Origin: Apostichopus japonicus
Taxonomy: Eukaryota; Echinodermata; Holothuroidea; Aspidochirotida; Stichopodidae
Assembly: GCF_037975245.1 (NCBI RefSeq)
Contig: NC_092578.1
Span: forward strand, 374,001 to 438,000
DNA length: 64,000 nt
Direction of reading: 5' to 3'
Shown: positions 1-13,261 of the stretch, piece by piece
How the letters are laid out: each line of letters starts with the position of its first letter
How positions within the stretch are numbered: position 1 is the first letter of the stretch
The notes under the pieces: generated by a model
What the model was told of the DNA's origin: nothing
The model's database searches: none
What the model saw: only the letters and a program-made list of their open reading frames with translations
Program-made: the position numbers and the translations under genes

Positions 1-929
1 AGTCTGTAGACAAGTCCTGTCTATAAAGTCATATGATAAAAAACTTGAAAAAGTTTAATTAATGCCTCCAAGATAAATTTCATGCTGCTAATGGCGGTAA
101 TATATTTTAAAAATTCCTGCGTATATATTAATTTCCAGCGAACATTGACAAGCTCCTAGTATAAACGACCAGTAGGCTACACTATACAATCATTATATCG
201 CCGTGATCCGATGATTGCGGGGTGTGTAGTGCTGGGGTGCATTCGAGAATGCTTCCACTTTATATGACAGTGGCATACACACAAATTAAATTTGGCAGGG
301 TTGGTCATTCCTATTTCAACCAAACCATCAATTCGAAGCTTGCTGCACGGTTCGGCTTTTTAATACCAAAAATATTGAAAAAGACAGAAAAAGGACTTAG
401 TAGTGTTTAAAAGTCAAGTAGAAATGAAAATCTAAATTGAATTCATTTTGAGTCAATCATGCTAACTTAAACACAGTCATACCGAATGTGTTTTCTTCCT
501 GTTTCTGGGGATTTTTTTTAAATATTAAATGGCCAGGTCAAAAATGTCTCTGATACAGTCATATAATCACAGGACTTTTAAATACATGTACAGGCATACC
601 ATTTGAAACTTGAAGTTAACAGGTGGTATAGGAACCATATATCAAGCAATAAAGGACTGCTTCTGTGCAAGGCTTATGTGCAAGTACGAGACCGCCAACT
701 AACAATTTAACACGTACTGTCTGTATCATGAAATGACGCCTGGAAAATATACATCAGTAATTGTCATGTTTGCTTAATGAACAAGTCAACATACCATTCG
801 ATACATAGACTATACATGCAGTGTATCATCCATTTCCCAATTTAATATGCAGGGTTAAATATCCCGGAAGCGTAAAGTCATGCACAAGTCATTGAAAATT
901 GGCAATGAGTTGGAAAATCCAGACAATGA

Positions 930-1075
930 ATTAACTTCCACAGGGATTCGAACCCGGGCTTCCCGCTTTATATGCGGACACCCTAATCAACTGAAGGTTA
1001 TGGACAATAATTGTCTGTCCAGTAAAGGAGGTCGCCATACCACTGTAGGCTTTGCCACCTGTATAGGCTTCAAAT
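930..1075 (-). mobile_element. tRNA-derived SINE fragment
   Basis: On the minus strand a tRNA-like head is visible, with a B box GGTTCGAATCC at about 947-957 and an A-box-like TTGATTAGGGTG at about 981-992, followed by the complement of an acceptor-like stem. Spacing suits an internal pol III promoter. The arms do not fold into a clean tRNA and there is no clear anticodon stem, so a SINE head fits better than a tRNA gene. The ends were not defined. Confidence 0.5.
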
Positions 1076-1115
1076 GATAATGCTGTGTTGGTGACATATT
1101 TGCCTTATACTTCAT

Positions 1116-1298
<183 letters not shown>

Positions 1299-2226
1299 GT
1301 TAATATAGACGTTATGACAGTATACACACTTGGGAAGGTAATCACATCTAGCTAGCATCCATTTCACCAACATAATACTAAGTAGCATCTCTAATGACTC
1401 ATAAAGAGTAGCCTAAAATACGTCTTATTCTTTCACATTGTCGATACAAGCATAATAACGATAGTTTTACGAGATCGTTGGTTTTCTATTTGCCGTTGAT
1501 AAGCCATAATACAAACTTAAGTATAGGACATTTTGAGTGACCGGCAAATTCTTAAGTAGATTACTGCTTTCGAAACAGAATTATGTTCGTTACTTTACAT
1601 TACAGAGGTGATATACGATGATTTTAATTATGATTAGAATATGAGAATTGAAATATAAGATCGATTAAATATCAAGATCAAATTAATATGTATTCTTATC
1701 GGCAACGCCTGAGACTCACTTCAAATGGTTCAACCACTCCATCAAACTCAAACTAAATTATAACAATATTCAACAACATATAAGGATGAAAGCTATTTAC
1801 TGATAATTTGGAACATGATATTGAAATTTCCTTTTTGCACACAATTAGAAACTTGAACGTTTAAAGCATATGTAATTAGTTATAACCTTTCTCCCTCAGT
1901 ACGTTTATGAACTGAGAAGATTTGGTGCCGTTACACCATTGATACAGCGTGATTAAATGTCCACGCTACGACGAAGATTACCAAACGGATTAGAACTTGA
2001 AAGAAAGGAACCACTTACCAGTCTTACGTTGTAATATCCATTACTCTCCGGACCTTCATGACAGAGACTCTAGTCTTCAATTGCTTTTATGCACCAAAGA
2101 AACCATAAAACTGACTATACATCAACCAAAAATATGACTACATTAACCATAAACTGACCACATTAACCATAAAATTGACTACAGCAACCACAAAACTGTT
2201 ATTTGCTTTCTTTCTCACTTTCAGTT

Positions 2227-2289
2227 TCTTCGAATAATTCTTCGAATAATTCTTCGAATAATTCTTCGAATAATTCTTCGAATAATTCA
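2227..2289. repeat. 12-bp tandem repeat
   Basis: The unit TTCTTCGAATAA is repeated about five times almost perfectly. TTCGAA is itself palindromic. Confidence 0.9.
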
Positions 2290-5200
2290 GGATAATTCTT
2301 AGTTAGAACCTCTAAGAAGGAAATGTCGTTTTTTTGTTAATGTTTCTTCGACATTTGAAACTATAAGCCAACAGAGTGCCACTACTCACTATCCATCACA
2401 CACTTTAGAATCATTGCTTCACTTTTGCAGATATAATTTGGTACAACTATGGCCAATGCATAAGGCTTCCCTCCAACGCGCATCGAATCCCACGAATCCA
2501 AGAAAAGAATTCTCTACAACAGAACCTCTTCACCGGATGAATTGACTGGTAAACTGTTTTAATATTCCCTTTCAGCATACCTTTCATGTTTATCGTAGAT
2601 AAAGCTCTGAAGCAATAGTTAGGAATGATCTCAAGTGGCATAGTTTGGAATTAGACTTCTTCGAAATGGTGAATGTGTACTAGTATCTCCATCTCAACGA
2701 TGCAACGTCATCCTCTCCACATTTACGTACGTAACTGCCGAGCTCGTTCGGTTAAGTGGAAAGCGACAGTTACATTGCTTCCTGGCTGCTGACCAAACAG
2801 CCTGCGCAACGTGCGTCATGTTTTCATCTCAGCTGTGCTACGAACATAAGAGACCTGTGACAACTGAATACTACAGATCATTGGATAGGGTGTGAACCTT
2901 ATTTACAGGCATGTAGCCAGCGTTTGTGTTGGCGTGTAGCCATCCTTCGTGCAGGTGTGAGGGAAAAGCCAAATTATTTATCCCAATTTAAAAATTAACC
3001 GATATGAATTTTCATGACTAGCCACATAGGCTCTATCCCATTACGAATTTTAGGGTGATGTCATAAAATTTGGCTGACTTCAATCGTGGGGGGGGGGGGG
3101 GAGTTTACAGGGAGCAGTTTCCTCCCCCTCTAGAAACTTTATTTCAGTATAAGGATTAAGATGCAAACTGGTGCTATCATTTCCATCATTTAATCTACAT
3201 TGGTGTGTATGACTTTGTGAGCGTGGGTTATAAAGTGGAAGAAAATATGGGTCAGGAAGTTAGCATGCATGTGTTCTCATGCTCCCAGTGGCAATGGCCC
3301 TGTATTAACAATATCTAACATTTAGAAAAACATAATAGAATGTGGGTAGGTTTTAGCTGGTACATCCTATCTCTACATTATATGACAATGAAGTTCCAAG
3401 TGAACTTTGACTAAGGTATCCATCACTGAGTGAAAGTTAACTTGTTCAGAGAACTCTCGTTCAAAAACAAATAAATAAATAAAAACAAATAAATAAATAG
3501 ATAAAAACAACAATAAATAAACAAAGACCGCAGACGTTAATACTTCATTGTCTCTATTCGTTTTTTTCATTTTGAGATTAGACAAGAAGCAAAAATGATG
3601 ATAAAAGTGCATAATGATCTACAAACTATGTTCTTTAAAGAGAGAAATGATTACCTCACCTTAGAAAATAAAGTGCTCCCAATAGAAAATGATCCCACTG
3701 TACAGATAATGTTTCCACTGCAATGTTGTTTAGTAACATGAGGTTTGCTATTTTCAATAGATGTTTACTTACACAAGATCCTTGACAGATGGAAACTAAT
3801 CTAAGTGATGATATCAAGATTTTCACATTTAATTGACTAGTAGTAACTACAACTATACATACTCAGTCCTTGAGTATAAGTTGTTTATACTACTTTGTGA
3901 TGAAACAAATGAATTTGAATGAAAATGTGAAGTAATGAAGAGATTAAGTACAACCTATTGTTTACAAGGACCTACCAACCATTAACTACACAAAAAGTTG
4001 TGGTTAGACAAACAGTCCTATATTAAATGTAGTTATTCATGTATTGTAGCAGAAAACATTCAACTTTGATACAATACTTTCCAATAAAAAAAAAAACTAG
4101 TTTGATTCATATCTACAAATTCTTAAAGAGTCCTCGCCATATCCTGAAAGCTTTGACTTCTGTGTCAAGGATTGTTTTTCTTCCTTTTAAGTTTTATGGA
4201 GGGAAACACCTATCGTACAATGTAGCAGGTGTTTTCATAGGAGATAACAATTTTTGTATGTAAGCACTCAAGGACAAAATCAATTTAAAATAGTGAAGAG
4301 TTTACTGGTGATTATTTAAATACCAACAAACAGACCACATGATAGTCATCTCATCATAAAATGCTATCATAATTTTCAAAGCATTTTCATTCCTTGAGAA
4401 GCTCTCTTTATCTGCTACAGATAAAGTTTCTGAAACAAATTGCATTCCTTGTAGCACATCCACAAAGTACTTCTACTGTCTACCTTTATTAAAGGAATCT
4501 TCAGTTGTATTTACTCTGCTCTCTGGAATTGAGTGTCTTATGGTTGTATCACTAGAAAACCACATTCTGCCTTGACAAGTTACAACTATTTAAAAATTGC
4601 TGTAATTATCTATTGATCATGATTTAAATATGATTTTGCCTTTCTTAGGAAGCACTTTAAGTGCTGACACTTCAGTGAGATGGAAAAAGTCAAATGGAAT
4701 CACCCTTCAGGTCACTTATACTTTATGGTCTCCATTTTCTTTTGACAGACATAAACTCAATATAAAGAAGTGTATTCCATCTTTATTAATATCTTAAGCA
4801 TTATCTTACACAGAAGCATCAACTTTGGCAAAAGTCCATTTTAACAATGCAGACAAGATTGAGAGGTTACTAATTTTAATCTTTGTGATAAACACAGTAT
4901 TGTAATTTATTTTGTATGTTCCTTTTACTTGACATATCAAGCTAATATAGGCTCAAGAAATTAACTTCTATTCAATCAATACCTTACCACTCTAAATGAT
5001 TAAATCCATAACTTACCACTCTTAAATGATTCAATCAATACCACTTTAAATCAATCAAATCAAAACATAATATTTGTACCTATCCTAGCTAAGACCACAA
5101 ACCTATTTGCTATATGATACATAGATTGATGGAAGCACCGTATAAAATTCTTTCATTTTCACATTTCCAATGCATGAACATAATGTAGAATAAAGTATAC

Positions 5201-5940
5201 CTCATGCCTGCCCCTAAGTTACCAGCTCCTGTAACCATCGGTGAGAACTAAACTAGCTTTCAATTACATTTTACCCTACTGCAGTTTGTGCTTCTGCTGG
5301 GAGAAATCGTTTTGTCATGTATGAAAACAAATATTTCAACTAGAAGCTATTAACGTAGACTGATGTCATCTGACAGGATTATTGGACTCAGTGTTCCATC
5401 TCTAATCCTAAACTCAAACCAGGAGAAATGTTACTAAGGAATGCAAGAAGTATAACAAAGTCAGGATAGTGCTACCGTACCACATTAGATACATTGTTAA
5501 CAATTAATGTTAGAGGAAAACAAAACTAAAACATACCTTGTAGAAACTAAGCTTACTTAGTCAATATGATGATTCTTTCATTTAAACAATCTTCCTCCCT
5601 TTTAGAAAGGATAAATGTTGTGATTTTCCTACATTCATATGATCCCATTATTTATAAGACAGACATCACTATCTTATCAATATATTCTGAGCCCAGATAA
5701 GTACAGCTAGTAATTAAGCCGGTTAAAAGTCATCGCCAAGTGTATGCTAGAAACACATGAAAGATTCCGTTATGAATAGCTCACAAGTTCCCAATCAGTT
5801 ATTATCTAGGCTAACAGACCTCCCTGAAAACTGCTAACATTTTTTGCTTACAGGAGAAAAAGGGGACCTGCTTTGCATAATAATAAATGATTATTGTTTC
5901 CCTGAGCTTTCTTAACTTATCTCAGAGATAGTTTATCACA

Positions 5941-5946
5941 TTTATT
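5941..5946 (-). terminator. ARPC2: Candidate ARPC2 poly(A) signal
   Basis: AATAAA on the minus strand, about 590 nt past the ARPC2 stop. It is the first canonical hexamer I noticed there. Other copies lie further away near 4907 and 4781, so the site in use is not certain. Confidence 0.35.
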
Positions 5947-6531
5947 GTCATCCAACCTTCCCTGTCCTAATCATCCAACCTTCCCTGTCCCAATGTAACC
6001 TCATGAATATGCATTTTGATGACACCTGATGAAACAGCAATCAGGAGGAACTCTTCTAGCTTACAGCATTTTTAAGAAATTGACTCCTAATTTAAACTTT
6101 AAGAAAATCACTACAGCCCTGGAAAAAGAATGATTTAGTTTTGGTCTGCATTACAAGCTACCTTGGCAAGACAAAATCAATCTTCCTGCTTGTTATTACA
6201 GCTGCAGATGTGAAATCCTTAAGGACTTCAACTATAAATGTGAAGGGAAAATGTAATGTGAAAAGGAACAAAGAATTGTTAATTTCTAGGACTGCTATAG
6301 TAAAAATGTGATAAAGTTTTAAATCTATGCAGAGCCTGCTTTTCTGCAGAAATAGTTGTTTTTGTTTTGCTTTCATTACCTGATACTGTACATGTACCCA
6401 GTAAAGGTATATTAAAAATGTAAAAATAAGTAGACATAAATCCTCTTGGTGAAGACAAGTTGGTTAATTCTGTATCTACCCCGTTATGAAAGAAGCTAGT
6501 AGTCCAATTAGAAATTCTCCGTGCTATGGAC

Positions 6532-6553
6532 TCAGCGTTGAAATGTCTTTCCC
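6532..6553 (-). CDS. ARPC2: ARPC2 terminal coding microexon
   Basis: This 22-nt exon follows a CACAG acceptor. It completes a split Lys codon, then encodes G-K-T-F-Q-R and a TGA stop at 6532-6534. The peptide matches the conserved C-terminal end of ARPC2 (human ends in TGKTFSSR, from memory). It is too short to appear as an open reading frame, so it would be missed without the protein homology. Confidence 0.9.
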
Positions 6554-9500
6554 CTGTGAAGGAGAGAGAGAGAATTCATCAAACAAATCAGTCACTGAGA
6601 CACAACTCTCTTTATGACCAGAAAAAAAATCAATTATGAAACCTCAAAATTTATTAAAGATCTGTGCTGCACCAAAGAGGTTAAAAACAAAACAAAAAAG
6701 GTTCTTTCCTCCTAAATTTTAGTACAATCAAAGATATGCTTAAACTCATATCAGTATCTTTAAGGAATGAGTTTAATTTTACTGGTGGAAGTAACTTATG
6801 GAACCAAAGAAGATGATCTTTATGAAGTTTATGGGACTCTAGAGGAAAAGAAAGGTTACACTAATCTGTTTGTGGCTCCCATTGACCTGACACTGAGAAA
6901 GCAGGGCCTTTGCAAACCAGACATAAAAAACATGAACATATCAGTAAACATGAGGAAATACCAACACAGCTTTAAATTGAAGAGAATTGTGTATTTGAAC
7001 TTGACACCAAGACATGACAAGCAGTCTCCACATAATAACATACATCTCCACATAGAAACATGTATCTACACATGTATAGTAACATACATCTACACATAGT
7101 AACATATAGCTACACGTAGTAACATGTATTTACACATAGTTACCTGTATCTACACAAAGTAAAATAAATAAGCTACTGAAAATGCGACTCAGCAATTGAC
7201 GTAAGAATTATTAACATGTTCCCTCTATCATTCATCAGTAACAGCAAAACACTTTTGCTTTCCCTATAAGCAGCGTATGAAGACTCTGTTGTTAAGGAAA
7301 CGTTTCCTTAGTCAGCCTTCTATCAACACACAATGTACAGTAGAATCATGCATTTCCTGGTTGTGTGGGATCCTCACTCCTCTAGTTTTCTATTTATTTT
7401 CTCTCTCTCTCTCTGTTTGTCTTCACCTCCAGGGAAAGCTACAAGGTGCTTGCTTATTTAAATGAAATGCATGTTACTACATCAAACTGAAGCAGTTAAA
7501 GTCTCAACTGGTTAAACCTGAATTGAGTAAATCTGTTCAATCGAGGAAGTGTACCTCTACTCTCATAGAAATGATGAAATCATTGTTTTGTATGTGAAAC
7601 TAGTTTAAGATCTCAAAACTTACTTTATTGTCTTCTTTTCCTTGGTTTGATCTTCTGGTCTAGCTCTGTTTAGAATCTTGAGGAAATCTGTAGTACGAGC
7701 TCTCATTCGAGAATGGATGTAAGCCTGTCATGGTAAGAAATTTCAGAATTAAAGCAGAATATTCATTAAAATTGTTCACTAAAATTGTCATTTTGAACAC
7801 TGAATAATACAAGAACCATTACCTGTGACCACTGAATACATCATGTGTCTAAAGCTGTTACCACTGCATTAAAGTGTGGAGGTTAGTATAACTAGAACAG
7901 TTACCAATGCATTAAAGTGTGGAGGTTAGTATAACTAGAACAGTTACCACTGAATACCTAGGTAAATGGCAACTTACCTATAAGCACTGAGTTACTCATA
8001 TATAACTAAAGATGTTACCTTTGAGCTATGAATACCTCCTTGATAAAATCTGTTACCTCTAAGTATTAAGTCATGAATGTGACTTTAAGCTATGAATTAG
8101 TTGTTACCTTAGAGCACTTGATGTGGTAGTGGAGGTAATCTCTGAAGGTGTGGATGAGATTAATTGTGTTGTCTTTTAGTTCGTCATTGATGTGCCTTGG
8201 TTCCAAAACTGAAGAGGAAAGAAACATCAAACTGATTAGATTAGGTACAAGGGATGTGGATGGATTGAAAAACACGTTGTGAGCCAATAATGGCCTCTAA
8301 ATCAGTCAGATACCAGCAGGATACCACTAATAACAATTAGGTCCATGTTCATAACATTGTTATTCCAGTAAGATGCTACCTTTGTTGAAAACATTCTATA
8401 TTTGAACATTTCCTTAGATTGTGATTTCAAATTGTCGAGAAAGAAGGATTCTCAACTATATTCTTGGTTCTCAGCTAGGAATGCATCCATCCACCTTGTT
8501 CTCCTTCTTCCACTCCTCCCTGAGGTTCACATCTACACCTGCAACTTTCATTTTGTACCAGCATGTATACACTAAGGTGATATATTTACAATCACATCAG
8601 ATATTGGTCTTCAGACGAGGCTTGTCTTGCATTCTGTTATTTTAAATACACACCAAATATTTATAGCTAGAAGTTATTTTTAACTCACCAAAGGTAATAT
8701 ATCCAATATTTTCCCCAACAGAGGCATCTGTTCCCTCTAGTTCTAGGGGTGGTTCTCGGTGACTGAACAGAACCTGAGGGGCATTCCTACTGGCCTTACG
8801 TCCTTCCTTAAATTCCTAGATGACAAAAAGGTTGAGAAAGTTGAATTCCTCTAAATGCACAACAACAGTCTGGAAGTGTTTAACTTTTTGAAAGACATAA
8901 ACAATTCAAAATATCAGAGACTTCCTCACCAATAGATTAATTACTTTCAAATCAAAATATTAAATAAACACAAAAGAGCACTAATTTAAACACAGAAGAT
9001 GGTTAGTGAGCACTGTTAGACTATACAATTACAGCTTGACAAAGAAACGGTGCACACAAACCTGCATGAAGACTTTGCCAATGATGACATCATCATCATC
9101 TTTGAAGAGTGTGCTGAAGACCACAGTCACTCTGTCTTTCTTGGCATGTACATACCTGTAACAAACAAAACAATAGAGTGTAATCATACAATAATGAGAA
9201 AGAGCAAACTGTGAAACAACAATGAGAACAAGAACTCAATAAAATAAGGAAAAATAAATAAATATTGTGTTTGTTTGACACAACTAGATCATATTTAACA
9301 ATAAGTAGTCCCTTATCATAAATAACCCATCTTTTGGCAATTAGTGTATAACCAATTGATTGACTAACAATTACCTAAACTACACCTTTATGACGTTCTC
9401 CCAACCCATTTCTGGGAGTGACAGAAATATGCACACACTTGTTGAAGGAGCAATTGCAATTAAACTTATTGAAGCTTTGAATGCTATTTAAATAATTATG

Positions 9501-11776
9501 ATAGTATAGGTCTCATTGGTGAATTAAGATAAGGTTTACAGGAGATGTAGGAGTGTGGGTAGCTTACATAGTTTCATCATCTCTGTAGTGAATGACTGCT
9601 CTCTTTTTGCCAGAGGTGTCCTCATCTTTAAGATAGTTGAAGTATTTCTCGAAGACTGATGCAAAACAGTTTCGTTTCAAGAGAGCTGCTTTGGCTGCCA
9701 TCTCGGCTGGATTAGCTGGTACATTAGTCAAATCAAATAGTAATGATACATTGTACCCACTCTCTGCATCTACCAGATGATCTCCATACTCTCTCTTCAG
9801 AAGCTGCGTACAAACAATAAAATGCTTAATAACTTATATGCAAGGTTATAAATGAACACTTTATTTTATAAGAGAATTACAAGTTTTGTTTCAATTCACT
9901 GTCCATACAACTTGCATAAAGAAAGTTACTGATAATGTGAACACACTTAGAGAGCATCTTTTAGAATCCCTCTTACATCTGTATGATTAGACTGTGTTTA
10001 TCTTCAAAACAATAACGTACCTCATCAGCACCATACTCCTGGAGTTCTGTATAAAACTTCAATGAGGCACTGAGTAGAATTTTTGTTTTATCACCATCAG
10101 GGTTTGATAAGTGAAAGAGGACTCCGTCAAAGTCTGAATGGAAAAGAAAAGGATGTGTAATTAGTATGTTTGACAAGGTTTAAGTTGTGAAACACTTGTA
10201 ACCATTTAAGTACGTAAACTTCACACTGCTGCCAAATGGCAGCATTCTGTTACTAGTGTTTGCACCAGGTATCCACCCGATGGGATTATTACCTGGTTTT
10301 AAAATCACTACCGGTTCCATAAAATTGGTAATAATTTTTTTTTTTTATAGGAAATCATGTTCAAAACATAAGCCTATCCTAGGCCTACTTGGTGACTGTC
10401 TAAAGTTCAGAAACAAATGGCAAGCTTTACAAAGGTACATTAATGGAGTAATTACTGAAAGAGCACTTTCTGTGTCAGGAAAATGGTTTCAGTTACTGCA
10501 CTGCATTAGTTTAGACTAAGGTTGGGAGATTCATGAAACAAAGAGATTTAACATAAAATAAAGACAATTTCTCAACTTTGTGTAGAAAAGTAATATCCTT
10601 CTATTTTACAATGCATGACAGTAAAGGTGACAGATCAAAACCTCAACACCAAATAAATTTATCATAACATTTACTTACCACCTATTTTTGTGTCAATTGC
10701 ATCTGCTTTTATACTAAAAGAAGAACGAAAAAGAAAAAAACAAGAGTCGTAAGATGAAGATAAATTGGGTACAGTGACTTTAGTTTGGGAATCCCATTCA
10801 CAGTATACATTTTATATAAGGGTTGTTGACTGTAAAAACTGTTGGGTATTATAAGGCTAGCCCTCCCCATCTCCCAAATCACAATGTCAGTTGTAGACTT
10901 GCCTTATGCATAGCACAGGTATTATACACTTATCTGAAAGTCACAACATAATTATTACTTAAAAATCACCTTGCAATAAACAGCACTTCAAAGCAAGTAA
11001 TATCAGATGAAACCAATATTTTCTAAGTCTTAACTGGTGATTGCAGGTAAATTATGGGCTGCAAATATGAGATCTTTATTAAATGTATCTTTCAAATTGT
11101 AACATTAAACTGAAATGTAATGCAAAATAAATTTCAAGGCCTTTCTTTATGAGTAACTGTTGATATATAGACTTTGGTGGAAGGGATTTGTCAAGGAGAC
11201 CTCCTGGAAGGATACGAACACATATACACTCTTTCTGACAAAATCTCAGAAAACATGTTGGCTAGGCTAGAATGAGATTCCAACTAGTGACTCCAGAGTT
11301 ACAAGCCCTGTGCCCTACCAAATACAGCTATCCAGCCGATAAAAAAAAACTTGAAAAGAACTCCCAACAAAGTAGTAAGCTACGTGGGTATCAAACAGGA
11401 AATCCAGCAGTCGGTCCAAGTTAGTTATGCTAGGCCTTGCAAATTGATGCCTGTTAACTCAACCCCAAACAGTCAGTAGTCAACACAATATATCATTACA
11501 TTTGAGTATACATACCAACACATCATAATGTTCTTAACTTAAATTCAGGAACCATGGCTGGGTTCATCCTTGAATTCCTAACTGTCGAAGAAAGTTAGGT
11601 CTCATCTAGCCTCCTAACACTAACACGTACGCTGTGCCTAGGCTAGCCTATCCTAAAGTTATTTACCTAGGACAGGTGTCAGAACTATAAGAAGCATCTT
11701 ACCCATTTGCAGCATTCTCAAACCTCTGGAGCAGTGTCTCCTCGATGATCCTATTTTTTATTTCTAGCAATATCAT
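6532..11776 (-). CDS. ARPC2: Actin-related protein 2/3 complex subunit 2 (p34-Arc), complete
   Basis: Structural core subunit of the cytoplasmic Arp2/3 complex. With ARPC4 it contacts the mother actin filament during branch nucleation. Coding exons in transcript order: 11703-11776, 10679-10713, 10021-10133, 9568-9803, 9062-9155, 8689-8815, 8108-8208, 7624-7724, 6532-6553. All have AG/GT borders and compatible phases. The sum is 903 nt, or 300 aa plus stop, which is the family's usual length. Family landmarks: [15 protein letters not shown] at the start, [77 protein letters not shown], and a C-terminus ending GKTFQR. The start ATG has A at -3 and no better upstream candidate. The last exon carries only 22 nt; reading through its upstream donor (AAA|GTAAGT) gives an immediate TAA. 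ELP2 lies divergently 2.95 kb away. Identity is from remembered family sequence and is very secure. Confidence 0.96.
7035..7165. repeat. About 20-bp degenerate tandem repeat in the last ARPC2 intron
   Basis: Units resembling AACATACATCTACACATAGT are repeated about six times with substitutions. Confidence 0.75.
7815..8107. repeat. Degenerate donor-like repeat downstream of ARPC2 exon 8108-8208
   Basis: GTTACC/CTTACC motifs (minus-strand GGTAAC/GGTAAG) recur near 7819, 7858, 7911, 7945, 7973, 8015, 8052 and at the true donor 8103-8107. Spacing is irregular at 28-53 bp. Part of it is a clear 53-bp duplication (about 7850-7950). It looks like an old, diverged tandem array that includes the splice donor. 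Confidence 0.5.
11255..11345 (-). mobile_element. tRNA-like SINE fragment (family shared with 58955-59040)
   Basis: The minus strand reads as a tRNA-like head with GGCACAGGGCTTGTAACTC and a B-box-like TTGGAATCTCATTCTAGC. A similar segment lies at 58955-59040 on the plus strand. The two share the A-region, spacing and the CTCATTC-AGC end, so they are probably copies of one family. Confidence 0.45.
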
Positions 11777-12189
11777 CTTTATTGGTTGGTAAATTGAAGA
11801 TGTTTTTACTTAAATCCAACTTCCTGTCTCTTACTAGCAGTATAGACACACACTGCACGATGGGTGGACGCCTAATGTACGTACTATGGTGTGTCCAAGA
11901 TTTACAGACGTTGGTGTGTATAGGCTATAGTATAGTGTATGCTGTTAGTGGGAGGTACTGCTTTCAATCAGGAAGTAGCACGACTGTCATTAAGTACGGT
12001 AGTACTGCTGGTACATAGATATATAAACACTAGAAAACTAATGTTAACGTGTGTGAAATTTTGAGAGGGCGCCACATATATGAGCTGTTCAGAACCGTGC
12101 CTACATAACAGCAGAACACTCAAGAGCATATACGTGCACAGTACAAAATCTGCATCATTCCATGACAAACTCGTGTTACGACAGGCAAG

Positions 12190-12492
12190 GGGGGGGGGTG
12201 AATGGGGCTTGGCCGCCCCCCCTTGAGCATATTTTTAATTAATTTTTTTTTATGTTTTATGATATCGCTAATAATTTCAAAAGAGAAAATGCTAAGATGC
12301 AACTTACAAGGCCTGTGAAGTGCCATTTCCAGCGATCTGGGAGGCATTTTCAGCCAAAATTTTCTTGTACGCTTCGCGCCAACTTATAGTGGCGCTACGC
12401 TTAGGAAGTTTGCAATGACGTATCTACGGCTCTGATAGTTTGCCTACAGTTTCGCCCCTCCCTTGGCAAATTCCTGGCTACGCGCCTGTGTT
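12190..12492. repeat. Probable dispersed repeat with G/C homopolymer edge
   Basis: This block is GC- and CpG-richer than its flanks. It begins with a G run and GGCTTGGCCGCCCCCC and ends with CTGGCTACGCGCCTG. Its texture is that of a transposon remnant. Related edge motifs (poly-G/C next to 'gctacacccctg') occur near 40255-40400 and 23872-23935. The family is not identified. Confidence 0.4.
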
Positions 12493-12550
12493 ACGAATTG
12501 CTTATTTATCAGAAAGATAAAGATTATTTAGTGAATCTTTTGGGTTTGCA

Positions 12551-12940
12551 ACACCCTGTGCGCCAAGGAAAAGATGGATTTGACCCAAACTGATTCCTGA
12601 CCCGATTTTCGTATGTACCAGCTAGGCGTTCATGAAGCATGAGTACCATACCGTGGGGGCTTGGGACTGGGGGCCTTGAACATTTGCAACACCCCACGGA
12701 GCTAACACAAAGTCAATGGGAGCTGTTTGATTTTTTTTTAAGTGAAAAACATAATTAGCATATCCGGCATGTGTTCCGGGCCCTGTGCGCCATGGAAAAG
12801 AAGGATTTGAGCCAAACTAAGTCCTGACCCGATTTTCGTATGTACTAGCTAAGCGTCCATGAAGTATAAGTACCATACCGTGGCCGGGGGCTTGGGACTG
12901 GGGGCTTTGAACATTTGCAACGCCTCACGGAGATTGTTGA
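12551..12940. repeat. Two-copy direct repeat, period about 227 bp
   Basis: Both copies hold CCTGTGCGCCA, GACCCGATTTTCGTATGTAC, a CATGAAG-(C/T)AT motif, CATACCGTGG and GGGGGC(C/T)TTGAACATTTGCAAC. They lie at about 12551-12712 and 12779-12938. Identity by eye is about 85-90 percent. Confidence 0.8.
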
Positions 12941-13198
12941 CCAGTGAACACCATGTTGTATCAGTATCAAGAACTTCATTTTATTTTGAAAATATTTCTG
13001 TGTGTGTGCACCGTGGTGCAACCTTGTGATTTTGGACTAGTCAGGATTTAGCCACCTTGGTCAGAGATTTAACCTGTGTATGCGCTATAGCCCCTTCTGC
13101 AAGGTTTTATATTGTTTGTTTCAAGTCGTTTAGTTCAAACCGTTAGCCTAGATGGTTATGGCGGTAGAGTGGATTGGGCTCCGTTGCGAAAGAAGTTT

Positions 13199-13261
13199 GT
13201 TGGGGTTTGGATGTCATGCGTAGCTTATAAGCTACGCATGACATTTAACCAAACCACAACA
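13199..13261. repeat. Long inverted repeat with 34-bp perfect palindromic core
   Basis: Positions 13211-13244 are a perfect 34-bp palindrome (half-site ATGTCATGCGTAGCTTA). Flanking arms GTTTGG (before) and CCAAAC (after) extend the inverted repeat, with a TTAA-containing bulge on one side. It can extrude as a cruciform or form a hairpin in RNA. Confidence 0.95.

Noticed and set aside
2018-2100. Possible minus-strand exon with donor GTAAGTGG near 2018
   Set aside because: Stops interrupt the frames and no protein is recognised. A non-coding 5' exon of an unseen gene cannot be excluded.
6767-7099. 110-aa plus-strand frame in the last ARPC2 intron
   Set aside because: The first 80 residues look less repetitive than most, but no family is recognised. 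It is antisense to an intron and runs into a tandem repeat. Evidence is insufficient for a gene.
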